From: Meconema thalassinum
Taxonomy: Eukaryota; Arthropoda; Insecta; Orthoptera; Tettigoniidae
Length of the DNA stretch: 64,000 bases
Assembly (NCBI GenBank): GCA_946902985.2
Contig: OX336389.2
Span: forward strand, 1,078,909,788-1,078,973,787
Direction of reading: 5' to 3'
This document shows, piece after piece, positions 33,365 through 44,870 of the stretch (positions are counted from its first letter, which is position 1; every line of letters starts with the position of its first letter). The position numbers and the translations under genes were made by a program. The notes under the pieces were generated by a model. The model was not told where the DNA came from and searched no databases. It was given only the letters and a program-made list of their open reading frames with translations.

Positions 33365-34703
33365 GGGTAAAATGTGTAAAAAAAATACCAACCCTCGCTC
33401 TGTCATAAACCGACCCGCCGAAATAGCGATTGTTCTATTAAGCATGGTCCTTGTGGTTAGCGACAGGTTCGTTGAAACACACACACACCCAGCAGTATCG
33501 TCTCTCTCAACCACCACGCTTCATGAACATTGTAAACAGGTATCGGTAAAGATTTTTTTTCAACAAAAGTGTCGCTAGGCCCTTTGTCAAAATTTCAAAC
33601 ATAGTTTCTAAAAGGGGGCGTGATGCTGAGTCCTAGGACACCTCGAGCACGTCTCTAGCGTTATTGGTTTGCGAGATAGAGCAAAAAGTCTAAAATAACG
33701 GTTTTACCTCAACATGGTTTTTCATTCCTGCTCAACACGAACATTCTCGGCAAAAGGACAACGCGAGGAAAAATATAACACCTCCTACAAGTCTCTTGGC
33801 TTATTGGTTCGTGAGTTATCAGCAAAAAATCACAAAAAACACTTGTTTACCCCAAAATCGAGTTTCCAATTTTTTTTTTTAAATATAACAAGTGGTCCAT
33901 AGCAAAGAGGACGTCACCCCGAGTCCTTGGACCCCTCGTACACGCCTCTAGCATGATTGGTTCGCGAAGTATAGCAACAAGTTTAAGATCACGGTTTTAC
34001 CCCAAAAAATTCTGTTTCCCTCATTCTCAAAAACTTGAACCTATTACCAAAATAAGGAGGGTTTCGAGACAAGCCATTTGACACGTCATGGGACCAAATC
34101 CGACCATGCATTCGTGAAATATCAGAAAAAGTCTAAAATCATGGCTTTACCCCCAAAAAGCCTCTTTCCAGCATTCTCGAAACTTTAACCTATTAATAAC
34201 ATATATAGGGCTTCGAGACAAGCGATTTGACACGTCACACGTCCAAATTCGACCTTGCGTTCGAGACATATCGGCAAACTTCGTAGGAAAGGCGACTATC
34301 TGTTTCTAAATCTTTTTTTTTTCAAAGAGCTCGCCCTCTTACAAAAATCCCAAGTGCGCGTGCGTAAAAAACAAAAACAGAAATGTTCATCCATAGCGGC
34401 AGCCAGCAAAACGCATGCGCTATATGAGCAACCACGTTTAAGTTCATTTTAGCAGTGCACCTTATACATGTCGCATTTGAAAGGCGACTTTCACTAAAAA
34501 AAAAATACAATTTCACCCCCTAGTAGTGGTAGGTTTTATTTAGGGGTTGAAATGAGTGGTCCATTGGAAAGAGGGCGTCAGCCCGAGTCCAACGATATGT
34601 CGCATGTCAAAATCGGTCCATGGGGTCGCGAGTAATACACATGAGAGGTCAGCGTAGCCGAGCGGTTCGTGTCACTATTTAGAATCGGCCAAATCCCCCT
34701 ACT
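33365..34703 (-). repeat. Polinton-1 right terminal inverted repeat with a tandem array
   Basis: Inverted relative of 13229-14291 plus 26691-26830. Motifs of the type GATTGGTTCGCGAAGTATAGC and GGTCCATAGCAAAGAGGACG recur near 33660, 33800, 33957, 34110, 34257 and 34622, giving a degenerate array with a spacing of about 150 bp in its middle part. The outer end is ...AATCCCCCTACT at 34703. A tRNA A-box-like GTAGCCGAGCGGTT lies at 34652-34665. Confidence 0.75.
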
Positions 34704-35697
34704 GTTTGTAAACAATGATCGACGGCAGTCCAGGGGAATCCCCACCCCCCGAAATTTTGTCACACTTAATATTTGTATATGAATTAAAACATTAAAAACT
34801 AATATACTTATAATGTACTATTGTTACTAAGCGACATATGGCAACGTAGCAAAGCGAGGCGGCGGTAGTGTGATGTACCAAACAGTGTGACTTATGTGTT
34901 TGCTCTGATCTCATAACATAACCTCTTATTACTCTCCAGTGCCTTCGTTGTTAAGAATCTACCAAGAACAGCAATAAGTGCCCTTGAAGCGTGTGACAAA
35001 AGTTTTTCCGTTTTCTAACTTGTATACCCTTACCTAACTTTTGGCAATTTTGACTGTCTCTGTAGCTACTGCCGAATAGAGTTGGAGTTTGAGTAGGTTG
35101 AAAACATACTTAAAGAAATTCTACTTCTGAAAACAGACTCATCGGTCTAGAATTGTTATCTATTCTCAGAGACATACAACTCACTGACGATGAAGTTATA
35201 AACCAATTTGGTAATGCTTCAAGAAACCTTGACATTATAGTATAGTGTAAGTTGTAAATCAAAACAGTTATTCAGGTTTTAAGCAGCGGAAGAGCGAGGT
35301 CATGTGCCCCAAATCCAAACAGTAATGTTCATTCCTTCTATCTAAATACTATAAAGTGAGCAAGATGACTGTATTAATAAAACGTAACCTAAAATTGTCG
35401 TAGTTGTGTTTGACAATAATCAAAAATAAAACATCACAACAAGTTGGTTGAAAAAGTGATGCCATATAGCCTTAAAACTCATCATTTTGCACCAAATTAA
35501 TTATACAAAAGTTTCCCGAAGAGGAACCCCGGACCCCCATTTCTTTGGGGACTATTCCATGCCACCAAACTCCAGGATGCCCCCCTCCCTCCCAAATAAT
35601 GCGCCCCTGCGGGCAGTCAAGTGTTTAGGTCTTTAGCTCGACGTTGACACTTATTATTGTTTTATGTTTTGTACTCATATTCTGATTGTATTTTGTA
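34704..35697. other. Spacer between the two Polintons
   Basis: About 1 kb with no coding signal; presumably host or older repeat DNA. A GAGGTCATGTGCCCC motif near 35297 resembles the SINE-body motif seen near 7780 and 45840. Confidence 0.5.
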
Positions 35698-35703
35698 TTT
35701 TAG
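35698..35703. other. Left target-site duplication of Polinton-2
   Basis: TTTTAG directly before the AGTAGGGG end; the same hexamer directly follows the right end (41333-41338). Six base pairs is the duplication size known for Polintons. Confidence 0.88.
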
Positions 35704-35721
35704 AGTAGGGGAGTAAGGAGA
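35704..35721 (+). repeat. Polinton-2 left terminal inverted repeat
   Basis: 18 bases, perfect reverse complement of 41315-41332. Similarity to the inner right terminal repeat does not continue beyond this point. Confidence 0.9.
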
Positions 35722-36868
35722 CATGCGTGGACATGGACATTAAAGAAATGAGCTTAAAGGAATTGGGATGTGTTTGTATTCTATTTTCTTTTGTCAATTC
35801 CCTATGGTTCTGAAATAAAAAACAAAGGGTTACCAGAACACAATGTTTCATTTTAATTTAAAAAAAAATCATGATGTTGATGGACTGATTTTTTCATTTT
35901 CACATTTTCACACATTGTCATTTGCCAATTTGCAATTTACAGTTTTTAAAAATGTCTGTTTCAAGTTTTGCGTTTTTGATTATATGGATTCTCTATTTTG
36001 TTGATGACACGTTTTAAAAATGTCTGTTTTATGTTTTTGAATTTTTATATTTCACACATGAGCATTTCCAGTTTTTAAAAAATGTGTGTTTTAAGTTTTG
36101 TGTTTTTGGCGTAGTCGAAGCATGGATTTTCCATTTTGTTGTTTTTTCATTTTTTTTCATTTGGTGTATGTCGAAAGTTGAGATTTGTCAATGATGTTAA
36201 TGCGAGTGCTTGACCATGATGATGATGATGCAGTCAGTTTATGTGTGTTTGGAGAAACGTCGAGGTCTACAACTAGTGCAGGTAAGACTGTTTTTTACAA
36301 AAGCAATGTCTATTGACCACTACATTTTAAAGAAAAAACAAAACTATTGACAAAACAAAATGACTATATAAGTGGAATTCCCCCTCCCCACTCACCCTAC
36401 ATCACCGTGCTTGCTCTGGTCATACACACTAGCGTTCTCTCTACTCATACATTCACACTTGTCTTTGGGAACAAACACAACCACTTTATTTATCCCCAAA
36501 AGCACATTCTCCACATGCACACTCATCCCGAAAGAACGTTTTCTTTTAGTTTTCCATTTACGATTTGCATTACAAAAAAATAATTTAAGTTACTAAAAAG
36601 ATATATTACTTATTTTATATTTACAAAAACTACAACTTTGTACAGCTTTAAAAGAATCAAACTATATACCATTTTCCAATTCCCAACTCTGTTAAATTTA
36701 AAATTAAAATAAGGTTGCACATAACTTTTAAAAGAGCAAAAGATCCAAGTGGGTTGCCACTATTTTACAAAATCTACTATTTGCAATGCCAAAAACCAAT
36801 ATTTATAAAATACTATATCTACAATTTACAAAAAAGCATGTCCCTAAACAAACAAACAAACAGAAAAA
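35722..36868. other. Non-coding interior of Polinton-2
   Basis: AT-rich sequence with repeated TTTTTAAAAATGTCTGTTT-type phrases (35940-36100), which suggests small local duplications. The plus-strand ORFs of 74-78 codons at 36347-36596 overlap one another in different frames and show no domain. Confidence 0.5.
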
Positions 36869-39800
36869 TCACACCTCCTCCTCCTTGCGGTCATAACCCC
36901 AGGGCAGGCTCGTGAGCAGGTCATTAGCCCACACACGTTTGTTATCCATGGAGGCGAGGGTGCGTTTTCTCTGTTCCACAAGATACAAATGATGGTTGCT
37001 GGATTGTATCCTGCACTGTGTATAGGACATAGCTTTGCCAGTGCGTAAAACCGCCAAGTAATCGTCTACACGTAGCGATTTTACCACTGCCCTACCTACA
37101 CCTTTGCTCTTTTGGCTTCCTTACAGTCTAGTGTGCGATAAGCATACATTATCAAGGCCAAACCTACGAATTCCGTCATAATGGAATCACCGCATTCATC
37201 TTTTAAAACACCCATTTCCTTCTTGTTTTTATGGGCAGCTGAAACAAGATGTCAGTACTATACGAAGAGGTGTCGAACCAGTCACTATGCTGCCTCATGA
37301 CGTCATAGGGGTTGCAGTGGCGAATGTGGGAAATGAATGAGTCCGTATCCATATACAAAAGAGATAAGGCCTCAAAATGGCGTTTGGCAAACTCATAGTG
37401 GAATCGATACATGACCGATTTAGAAAAGTCTAAAAGGACTTGGCCCAAGTAAATAGGCTTATCCATGGTCACGCTGGTCCTACTCAATTCAATAGTGGCC
37501 AAATCCTCATCGATAATGTTGATCGATTTAAAATTTGGCTTGGCAATGTACCGCCGGGCACCCCACCGCCCCTCCCAGACATTCACCAATTTAATGTCAC
37601 GGTATTTGCGGACATTCTCCATGGACTTGCCATAGATGCAGTTGTTCATTAATTTGAAGAAATTAATTTCAAACTGCTGTGTTGCCATTTGTGGGTGTTC
37701 TGTGTTGAGTTGCATGTATGGCTTGAGCCATGGTTTTTGAGCCAAAGAAATACCCCTGTGGATTTTCTTTAACACTAAGCCTTGGGCGAGGCATTGCACC
37801 AACATTTGGATATGTAAAACGTGCCCATGAGTTTTTCAATTTTCACTTTACTGTCAGGGGGGACCATTTGCTCAAGGCATAATGGGAAAGCGGCATGTTC
37901 ATCATACAAGGATGAGGGTATTCAATATCCAATTCTAAGACATATCCACGGCCTATTTCTTGACTAGCCATGTTCACATCAAATTCTGACAGTTGTTTGT
38001 CTGTCAGCCAAGCAAACTTTCCATAGGGTAAAGGCTGATTCATGGCGTAACCATACAAATTATTGACGTCATAGTACATTAAGTACGATTCTGGTTTGTC
38101 TGGTGAACAATCAGGCATGTAGACATTGTTCGCTTCGGCATGGCGTTGGTTAAGCTACACAAAGCCGCCACGAATGCCCTTTTCAAAAAATAGAACCATG
38201 TCTACATCAGTGAGTAAATCCAATTCCATTTGAGTGTATTTCAAAGCGGCATCAAACGAAAGCCCAGGACTCGTATAATAGTGAGCCGGGTCAAGACCAT
38301 AAATGTGTTGACACAAGTTACGGAAATTTTCAAACACATCAGTGAGCAGCAATACATCCAATTTTAGGTAATGCATAGCATATTCACTTAGCGACTTAAT
38401 GCCAAACACTCGCCAAACTTGTCATGCATGTGCATAGTCTTCATCGGAAACGGTACTGCGTGTTAGTTTCGAGTAAAATTTTTCTTGTGGTGGGAGTTTT
38501 CTTTGCTTTAGCACGTCCCAGCTGTTGCAGAAATCATACGGGGATATACCTTTCCGAATGCACAATTGAAATTGCTCAGGATCATTAAAATGCATTCTGG
38601 TATTTTTAATTCCTTCTCAGTCAAGCCATTCACAAGGCTGTCTAGCGAGGATGCCATAAACTTAAAGGAATCCAAAAATCGAATGCTAAAGTCGCCCAAC
38701 CACCATTTCAGGGCTGTAAAACGCTCATGGTTTTGGGGAATAGTGGTAAACGAGCCCTTGTTGACATGACCCAATTCACGAATCAAAAACTGAATGTCAT
38801 AATTCGCCAGATTGTGGAAAAAGACACTAATGAAACGAGGAGCTAGAAAGTTCAAATTGCATTTGCTATGCGCAGCTCCACGAAACTCTCCCGTAAAGTG
38901 TGAGTGATCACGAACGGTGTCTTCAGCACTGGTCAGTGGATTTTCGCAAATATGGCATGTCGTGGCATGCTCATACCCCTGCTGCTGTTCTGGAGATAGG
39001 CTCATGGGTACTGGGTGGTCTAGTATACCCTGCACATGGTCAGCCAACTTTACAACTTCATCCAAAAACCATCTGGCAAAATCTGGCCCCTCACGGTATT
39101 TTTAAACAGATTGTGTGGGGTCATAAGCACACCACATTAAATCCTATGGCAAAAGGTTCATGTTTTTGAATGGGTGTGGTTGAGCTCATGATGGGATCTG
39201 GTTCACATCCCGCAATGGGTGTAGTGAGAGCTTCAGAATCTGCATATACCACACAGGGAACAGTGTCACGCTTATGAATGTCCTTAAACTTTAACACAGC
39301 CTTGTCCCCTTGTGGCAATGTCAATCTTACCGCTTCCTGAGAAACGCAATCTACCCTATGACGTTCCAAAAGCGTAGGGTTTCCAAAATATTGCAAGCAA
39401 CGGTCATAAATATGCTTTTTATTATGTTGTTTGGACATTTGACTGCTTAGCAATCTACTCAAGCTTTTAATCAGACAATAGTGATTCACCTCTCCTACAG
39501 ATAAATATAAAAGATGAATGTTGTGTCGTTTCGGTTCTTTTGTGGCATAAAGAGGACCTAAAATCTCATTACCATTAAGGCCATACACCATGAACGAAAA
39601 GTCATGGTTGTCTTGTTCAAACCTATGGATCTCGGTTAAGTCCGTAGGGAACGACACACGAGTTAAATTTAAAGTTTGTTTTAATTCAACAAACTTGGCC
39701 TTGTACATTCCTGGCCTGTGACAGGCGCGTAGTAATGGTTGCAAATAGGCTGCCACAGCCCACAGGAAGCAATCATTGTCATGATTCTCTATATTCTCCA

Positions 39801-40620
39801 CAGACTTTTTAGATGCTATTGCTAGTGGTGTTTTAATATACCTAGACCCGGCATTCAACGGGTTGAATTGACAAATGTTGATTTGTAGGTAATGAATTCT
39901 GTTTAACGCAAAACCACTGGGTCCTTGTTGCAGTTTATCAAATTTGGATAGCAAGGCATTTATCACGTTGGATTGATACCAATCGTTCAGATTATCGGCT
40001 ATCAAAAGCTCTTGCATTTTGCTGCCAATATAAAATGTTTTTATGCTCACCGTCCTTGTTTTTATATATGAAATCGCACACAAGTTGTGTATTAACCTTT
40101 AAAGCCGTATGCAACCTTTGCGCTGTACAAATTTGTTCTTTAAAAATTTTAAAACATGATTCCATAAAGTCTTTTGGGATCAAACTCTCTCTAACATTCA
40201 CTAGGCGGCCAGAGCACACACGTGACTTGAAACAGGACTCGAGAGGCTCCCAAGCTAATGTATCAGTAGCAGTGGAAAAAAACATAATTTTTATAAAAAG
40301 AACAATCTCACTAGAGTTTTCAGCCGTAGACTGTTTGGTAAGCAATAGCCCCAAACACACACGTTGCGGGTTTTCAGCAGTGGCTGTAGTGGACAAGCCT
40401 TTTCGAACACACACACTAAAAATAAATAAAAATAAATAAACCACCGTGAGTATATCTATTTCAAATAGCACCTTTCATAAACAAAAAAAATAAAAAATAA
40501 AACAGGATTTTTATATATAACAAAAAATCTTACCTTGCTTTGTAAAAAGCCCTGATTTTGCCTTTCCCTAGGTTCGAGTGGAATGGGGTTTCAGTCTCCC
40601 AACACCAGGTATGCCAATTA
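36869..40620 (-). pseudogene. Polinton DNA polymerase B (protein-primed type), frameshifted
   Basis: Minus-strand pieces follow in polymerase order. 39992-40471 and 39121-40083 hold the N-terminal region and exonuclease motif I (YADSEA, keeping Asp and Glu). 38508-39065 holds a zinc-binding-like CHICENPL...HSHFTG and exo II (FFHNLANYDIQFLI). 38155-38409 holds exo III (YLKLDVLLLTDVF). 37843-38118 holds palm motif A (YYDVNNLYGYAMNQPLPYG). 37203-37805 holds motif B (NNCIYGKSMENVRK) and motif C (YMDTDSF). 36869-37160 is the C-terminal region. The exonuclease and palm motifs are still readable, but the frame changes at least five times. This family replicates the element DNA from a protein primer. 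The 5' part (40500-40620) is supported mainly by similarity to the Polinton-1 stub. Confidence 0.9.
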
Positions 40621-40989
40621 TCTAAAACAACAACAAAATAGCAATCCATCAATCAAATGGTAAACCAATAATCATTTAATCATTGATTAGCATAAAATAA
40701 AATAAACAGTGTTATTCCAACACTTACCTCAAATATATAATGTATCCAATAGGGTCACTAATTAGAATTCAGCACACGAATGCAATTACTTTTATACACA
40801 TAATACACAGCCTATGTTTACACTGCAACGTTTAAAACAGTAATGACTGACTGTGTGTCTTAACATGATCAACACTCTAATACCCCCTGCCCTCCTCTCC
40901 TCGTCCAGCCCCTCGCCTTGTGTCCCTCTTGCCACAGCTGTTAACATCGCTCTTGCCCTGTCAAATCTTTTTGTAAACTCTTTAGTTTC

Positions 40990-41332
40990 CAAAATATAAG
41001 AATTTCAAAATTACACTTTTTTTTTAAAAAAAAAAAGTTTTTTATAAAAAATAAACGACATAATGATAGTTCGTTTATGCTATTGCCCAACGTTCTATCA
41101 TGTTTGGTTTTTTAACTATCGTCTATTTTTAAAAACAAAAATTTTCATTTTTTTTTCAAAGATATAACGAGTGGTCCATAGGAAAGAGGACGTCAGCTCG
41201 AGTCCAACGACACCTCATTTGTCAACATCCGACCTTGGGTTCACGAGCTTTCGCAAATATTACATGGCTGAGGCTTAGTAGTGGGGCAAGGAGGATTCTA
41301 GAGTGTAATAGAATTCTCCTTACTCCCCTACT
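40990..41332 (-). repeat. Polinton-2 right terminal region
   Basis: Contains the terminal-array phrases GTGGTCCATAGGAAAGAGG, CAACGACACCTCATTTGTC and GACCTTGGGTTCACGAG, related to both ends of Polinton-1. The last 55 bases (41278-41332) form an imperfect palindrome. Confidence 0.8.
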
Positions 41333-41338
41333 TTTTAG
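41333..41338. other. Right target-site duplication of Polinton-2
   Basis: TTTTAG, identical to 35698-35703. Confidence 0.88.
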
Positions 41339-41497
41339 CCCTTAATGAGCCAGGGGGCGATATATCTGCCAAGGGCATTTCTGCTAAAAAATGTCACGGG
41401 CCGTAGGTATGTTATTATTAGGCTACTACTTCGAGCCAAGCAGTGCTATCACTGTAACCAAGACAATGTGGGAATTATTCTCTTTCTGGATATTGTG

Positions 41498-44400
41498 CCC
41501 GTTTGGACCGAGATCCAAAGACCACATTTTGTAAAATACCGAAATCAGTTCAGCACGAGAAAATCTATCTGAGGGTCTATCTAGGTGAATATTAGGTCTA
41601 TAACTGGCATCCCTGATATCGGTAATTCACAAGTAATGTAGGGAGAGAAATTATTTGAAAATAGCACACTTCTTAAAAATCTCAATTTATTTATAATTTA
41701 AAATTTGAAATTGATTGGTAAAAGCCTCAAAAAAAGAAATACACTCACACATAAAAATCAACATTCCCTATAAACACCCTCAAACTCCGCCGAATTGATA
41801 CCCAGAAAATTAATAGTTCATTCTGGTATCAACAAAAACGAAAATAATCTAATATTTACACTTAGGTAATTACTATTCAATTAAGAGTTCTGGTGATTCC
41901 TATATTTACATTTTTGCAGTTTCACTTTCAGTACACGTTGAATTGATATTTTGAAAATTTTCACTTTGTTAATTCGATGATGTTTTCCACAATAAAAAAT
42001 TGGAAAAAAAATATTTCTCTTGATTCATTGAAGTTTTATATCAACGTAATATCAATATTTGGCTAACATAAAGTCGAATGTTAATATTGTTGTGTCTTGA
42101 AATTTTTGTTCCAAAGAACAGAATTTGTTTATAAATTTTCATTATCTTAATAATCATGTGAAAAATATTTTTTTAAATTTACTCATCTCAAACATTTGTT
42201 ATAAACATTAACATAAATTGTTGTTAACAATATAAATTGTTGTGATCTATTATCAGTTGATTAAATCACTTTTACTTCTAACAAATACTTTCCTCACACT
42301 CAGATAATCTTTATAATCTCTCAAAATCCAAAAAAAAATTAATCAAATAATGTATTATCTTATTATTATTATTTTCAAAATTTCCTTTAAATTTTATTTA
42401 CAACAGGTCTTCTCTCAGACTCATATTATGAATTTTTAATGCTCATTTCAAATGTCATTATTATTATTATTATTATTCCAAGCACAAAAACATAAATATT
42501 TTCAGTTATTTATAATATTTTTGCATTTGCAACCATTTATTTTCTTGATATTTTCTCGGTCATGTTCATCAAATCTAAACTCATATGTTATTCAGTTACC
42601 TAGGCATAATGTTGGAAATTTAGATTGATCCAGGTAAAAATTTAATATTCAGATCTACAGATTCTGGAATTTGACTAGAATATGGGGCGGTCTACTTGCC
42701 TTACCCTTCTTTTACAACTGAGAGCCCACACGCTCCTCTTTAACACTTCAAATGACACACGCACATCCACATGTGCTCATAACTACAGGAACAAATGCCC
42801 TCTTGGATGACCCCTTGGCCTCCACACAAACTCAAATGTCGACAATCCTAGTCGCACACTAATATCATCATATTTGACTTCAAATGTATTTTTCACAAAA
42901 CATTATTTTTTATCATTATATTTTTTATGTGTCGTAATATCTGTCCTACCACTTTTCTGTGTGTTCTCAAATTTAATTTTTCCAATGAAAAGATGTAGCT
43001 ATTCCTGGTCAACTTTTCCTCGCCTCCATTTTACACAATCTCACCCTAAATTTATACATTTTAATACCTGCCGCTTTATTCTTCCTTCATTTAATATTTT
43101 TAGTGCTTTTGGAAAATTTTACTACTCTCAAATTCTTCCTATTCCACTTCATTCATAAACTTATATAAACCTGTTAATAAATACAAACTTCTATTCCAAA
43201 AATAAACAAAAGTTATTATATTAAACTCTTCCAATTATTTAAATCCTTCCATGAAATTATTACTATTACTGGCAATGTATTATTGCCCTATTTCATCCAT
43301 AAATAATTAAATAATTGTTTAAATCCTCATCGCAAATTATGTATAACACTCTCACTTTCTGATTATTAATTCAATAATTTTAATTACTGTCAACAAATTA
43401 AATATAATTTATAAATTGGTGCTATCACCTCCCAAAATAAATTATTTGTAAATTTAATGGTGTATTCCTAGTTTCAATATTATTAGTGTATTTAGTCCAC
43501 AGTGATTTATTATTATTAAATAATAAATAAAATTATTTAAATAATCCAAGTTATAATCGAGCCTCTAATAAGAGTTGTAGGAAAAATATCCCTATCCCTT
43601 GGAAATAAATAAAATATTTCATGTCGAAACACATGAACGTGACTGTCGTCCTGACAAAGTAGCAAAATAGAATAATAAATTTCTGGACTTATTGCTCCAT
43701 TTGTCGTCCTGGACAAATATAATTGAAGTTCTCATAACGATGATGGTGTCGGTTTCTTATTGTGACATTATAAAATGGAATTCTCAAATACTACATTAGG
43801 TTTGTGAATAGTGCATGTAGAGTTGGCTTACTTCATGCTTGATGTGATGGTAATCCGTGTCCTTCGGCGTTCACTATTCCCATAGCGTCCTCCCATGGTC
43901 ATCTGCGATTCCATATCAGCTTCGTTCGGTTCCATATCACACCTACCCTCGTGTAGTTTTAACGGCGCATGTCGGTGATTAACACAACGCGTTCATTAAC
44001 ACTCCCGTTGTACTCGGTAACATTTGACATGCCGAAATGTTGTAAAGTTTTGTACTGTTCGAATACTTTCTTCAAGTTCGACACAAGAACAAGTTCTATA
44101 ACCGAAAATTGCGGTTTCATTCGCTTTGCTATCACAGGAACACCTGTCAGCAGCGTGAAATGAACTATAAATGCAATGTCTTTCTGGTATTTATGAAGTG
44201 CCTGATATTTGGTTTCACCACAAGAAACATACTGTTTTGTAGGCTGAACTTCGTGAATGGTATTTACAAAAAATCACCATCACTTTACCAGTAGAATAAT
44301 TTGACCATAATGTCATCCTATATTCTAAGACATTCGATAATGTAAGTGTTCGTTCACTGAACATAAACTAAGTCCACGGATAGCTCATCCCGCGACTAAG

Positions 44401-44870
44401 TCCTTCGGCGATTATAATAACGACGTAACCACTCGTTCACGATGTAGCGTTGATGTGCACTAGAGCAGTTGCTCTGATGAAGTACATGCCTTCCTGGATT
44501 TCCTGGCTCCTTTTATACTCCCAGCGGTAGAACTTCTAGAAACTTCCATTCCGTATCTCAGCTCCTACTGAAAGGATTTTCTTGCTTGATCGCTCTATTT
44601 TCTTCTAATTCAATTGCCAGAAAACTGTGCTACTTTTCTAAGTTCTATTCCATAGTCTAGAGGAAATTCTAGAAAACCTTATTCTGTTACGTAGTCCAGC
44701 GCTCACGTCACAGTTCCACGTCACTCGCCCCTACGGCTTATACCTCCCTCAACACTCGAAGTCTCCAAGCGCGCTATTCAAATGTCAGCAGCTCCATCGC
44801 CAATATAAACTAACGTCTCTTCTTCATAATAATGACGTCATCATGTCACGGACGTGTGAACGATCCGGGT
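41498..44870 (+). repeat. AT-rich unnamed repeat, about 3.4 kb, copy B
   Basis: Collinear, strongly diverged relative of 8222-11560: GTGCCCGTTTGGACCG at the start, ATTTGAAATTGATTG, TTATTATTATTATTATT tract near 42455, CCTAGGCATAATG near 42600, and GCGCGCTATTCAAATGTC near 44770. No coding capacity. ORFs such as 42874-43158 and 43969-44163 have no domain. Confidence 0.5.

Larger units (their letters stand above)
13229..34703 (-). mobile_element. Maverick/Polinton element, copy 1, interrupted by nested insertions
   Basis: The left end is AGTAGGGGAGCAGTG and the right end, read inverted, is AGTAGGGGGATTTGG. Both lead after 73-74 bases into a CGCGA(A)CCC block and then the same tandem repeats. The left terminal repeat resumes at 26691 after a 12.4 kb insertion, where it still matches the inner part of the right repeat (33365-33520). 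Genes read on the minus strand: PolB stub, IAP, small ORF, DUF8207-like, integrase. No capsid, packaging ATPase or protease gene is recognisable. Flanking hexamers (catgga, gtttgt) do not match, so no target duplication is visible. Without the nested DNA transposon it would be about 9.1 kb, short for a family that usually spans 15-20 kb. Confidence 0.8.
35704..41332 (-). mobile_element. Maverick/Polinton element, copy 2, internally deleted (PolB only)
   Basis: An 18-bp perfect inverted pair AGTAGGGGAGTAAGGAGA (35704-35721 and 41315-41332) is flanked by TTTTAG on both sides. Only 5.6 kb long; the minus strand carries a PolB gene and nothing else recognisable. No integrase, capsid, ATPase or protease is seen. 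The right end keeps a terminal unit related to the Polinton-1 array, but the left end keeps only the outermost bases, so an internal deletion must have started close to the left terminus. It lies 1.0 kb from Polinton-1 in the same orientation. Confidence 0.88.

Noticed and set aside
32912..33370. 152-codon plus-strand ORF in Polinton-1
   Set aside because: Opposite strand to the element genes, no domain, and it overlaps terminal-repeat and SINE-core sequence.
34645..34672. tRNA gene suggested by GTAGCCGAGCGGTT
   Set aside because: Only an A-box-like stretch is present; no T arm follows and it lies in the Polinton terminal repeat.
13229..34703. 6-bp target duplication for Polinton-1
   Set aside because: The flanking hexamers catgga and gtttgt do not match, so no duplication is claimed, unlike Polinton-2.
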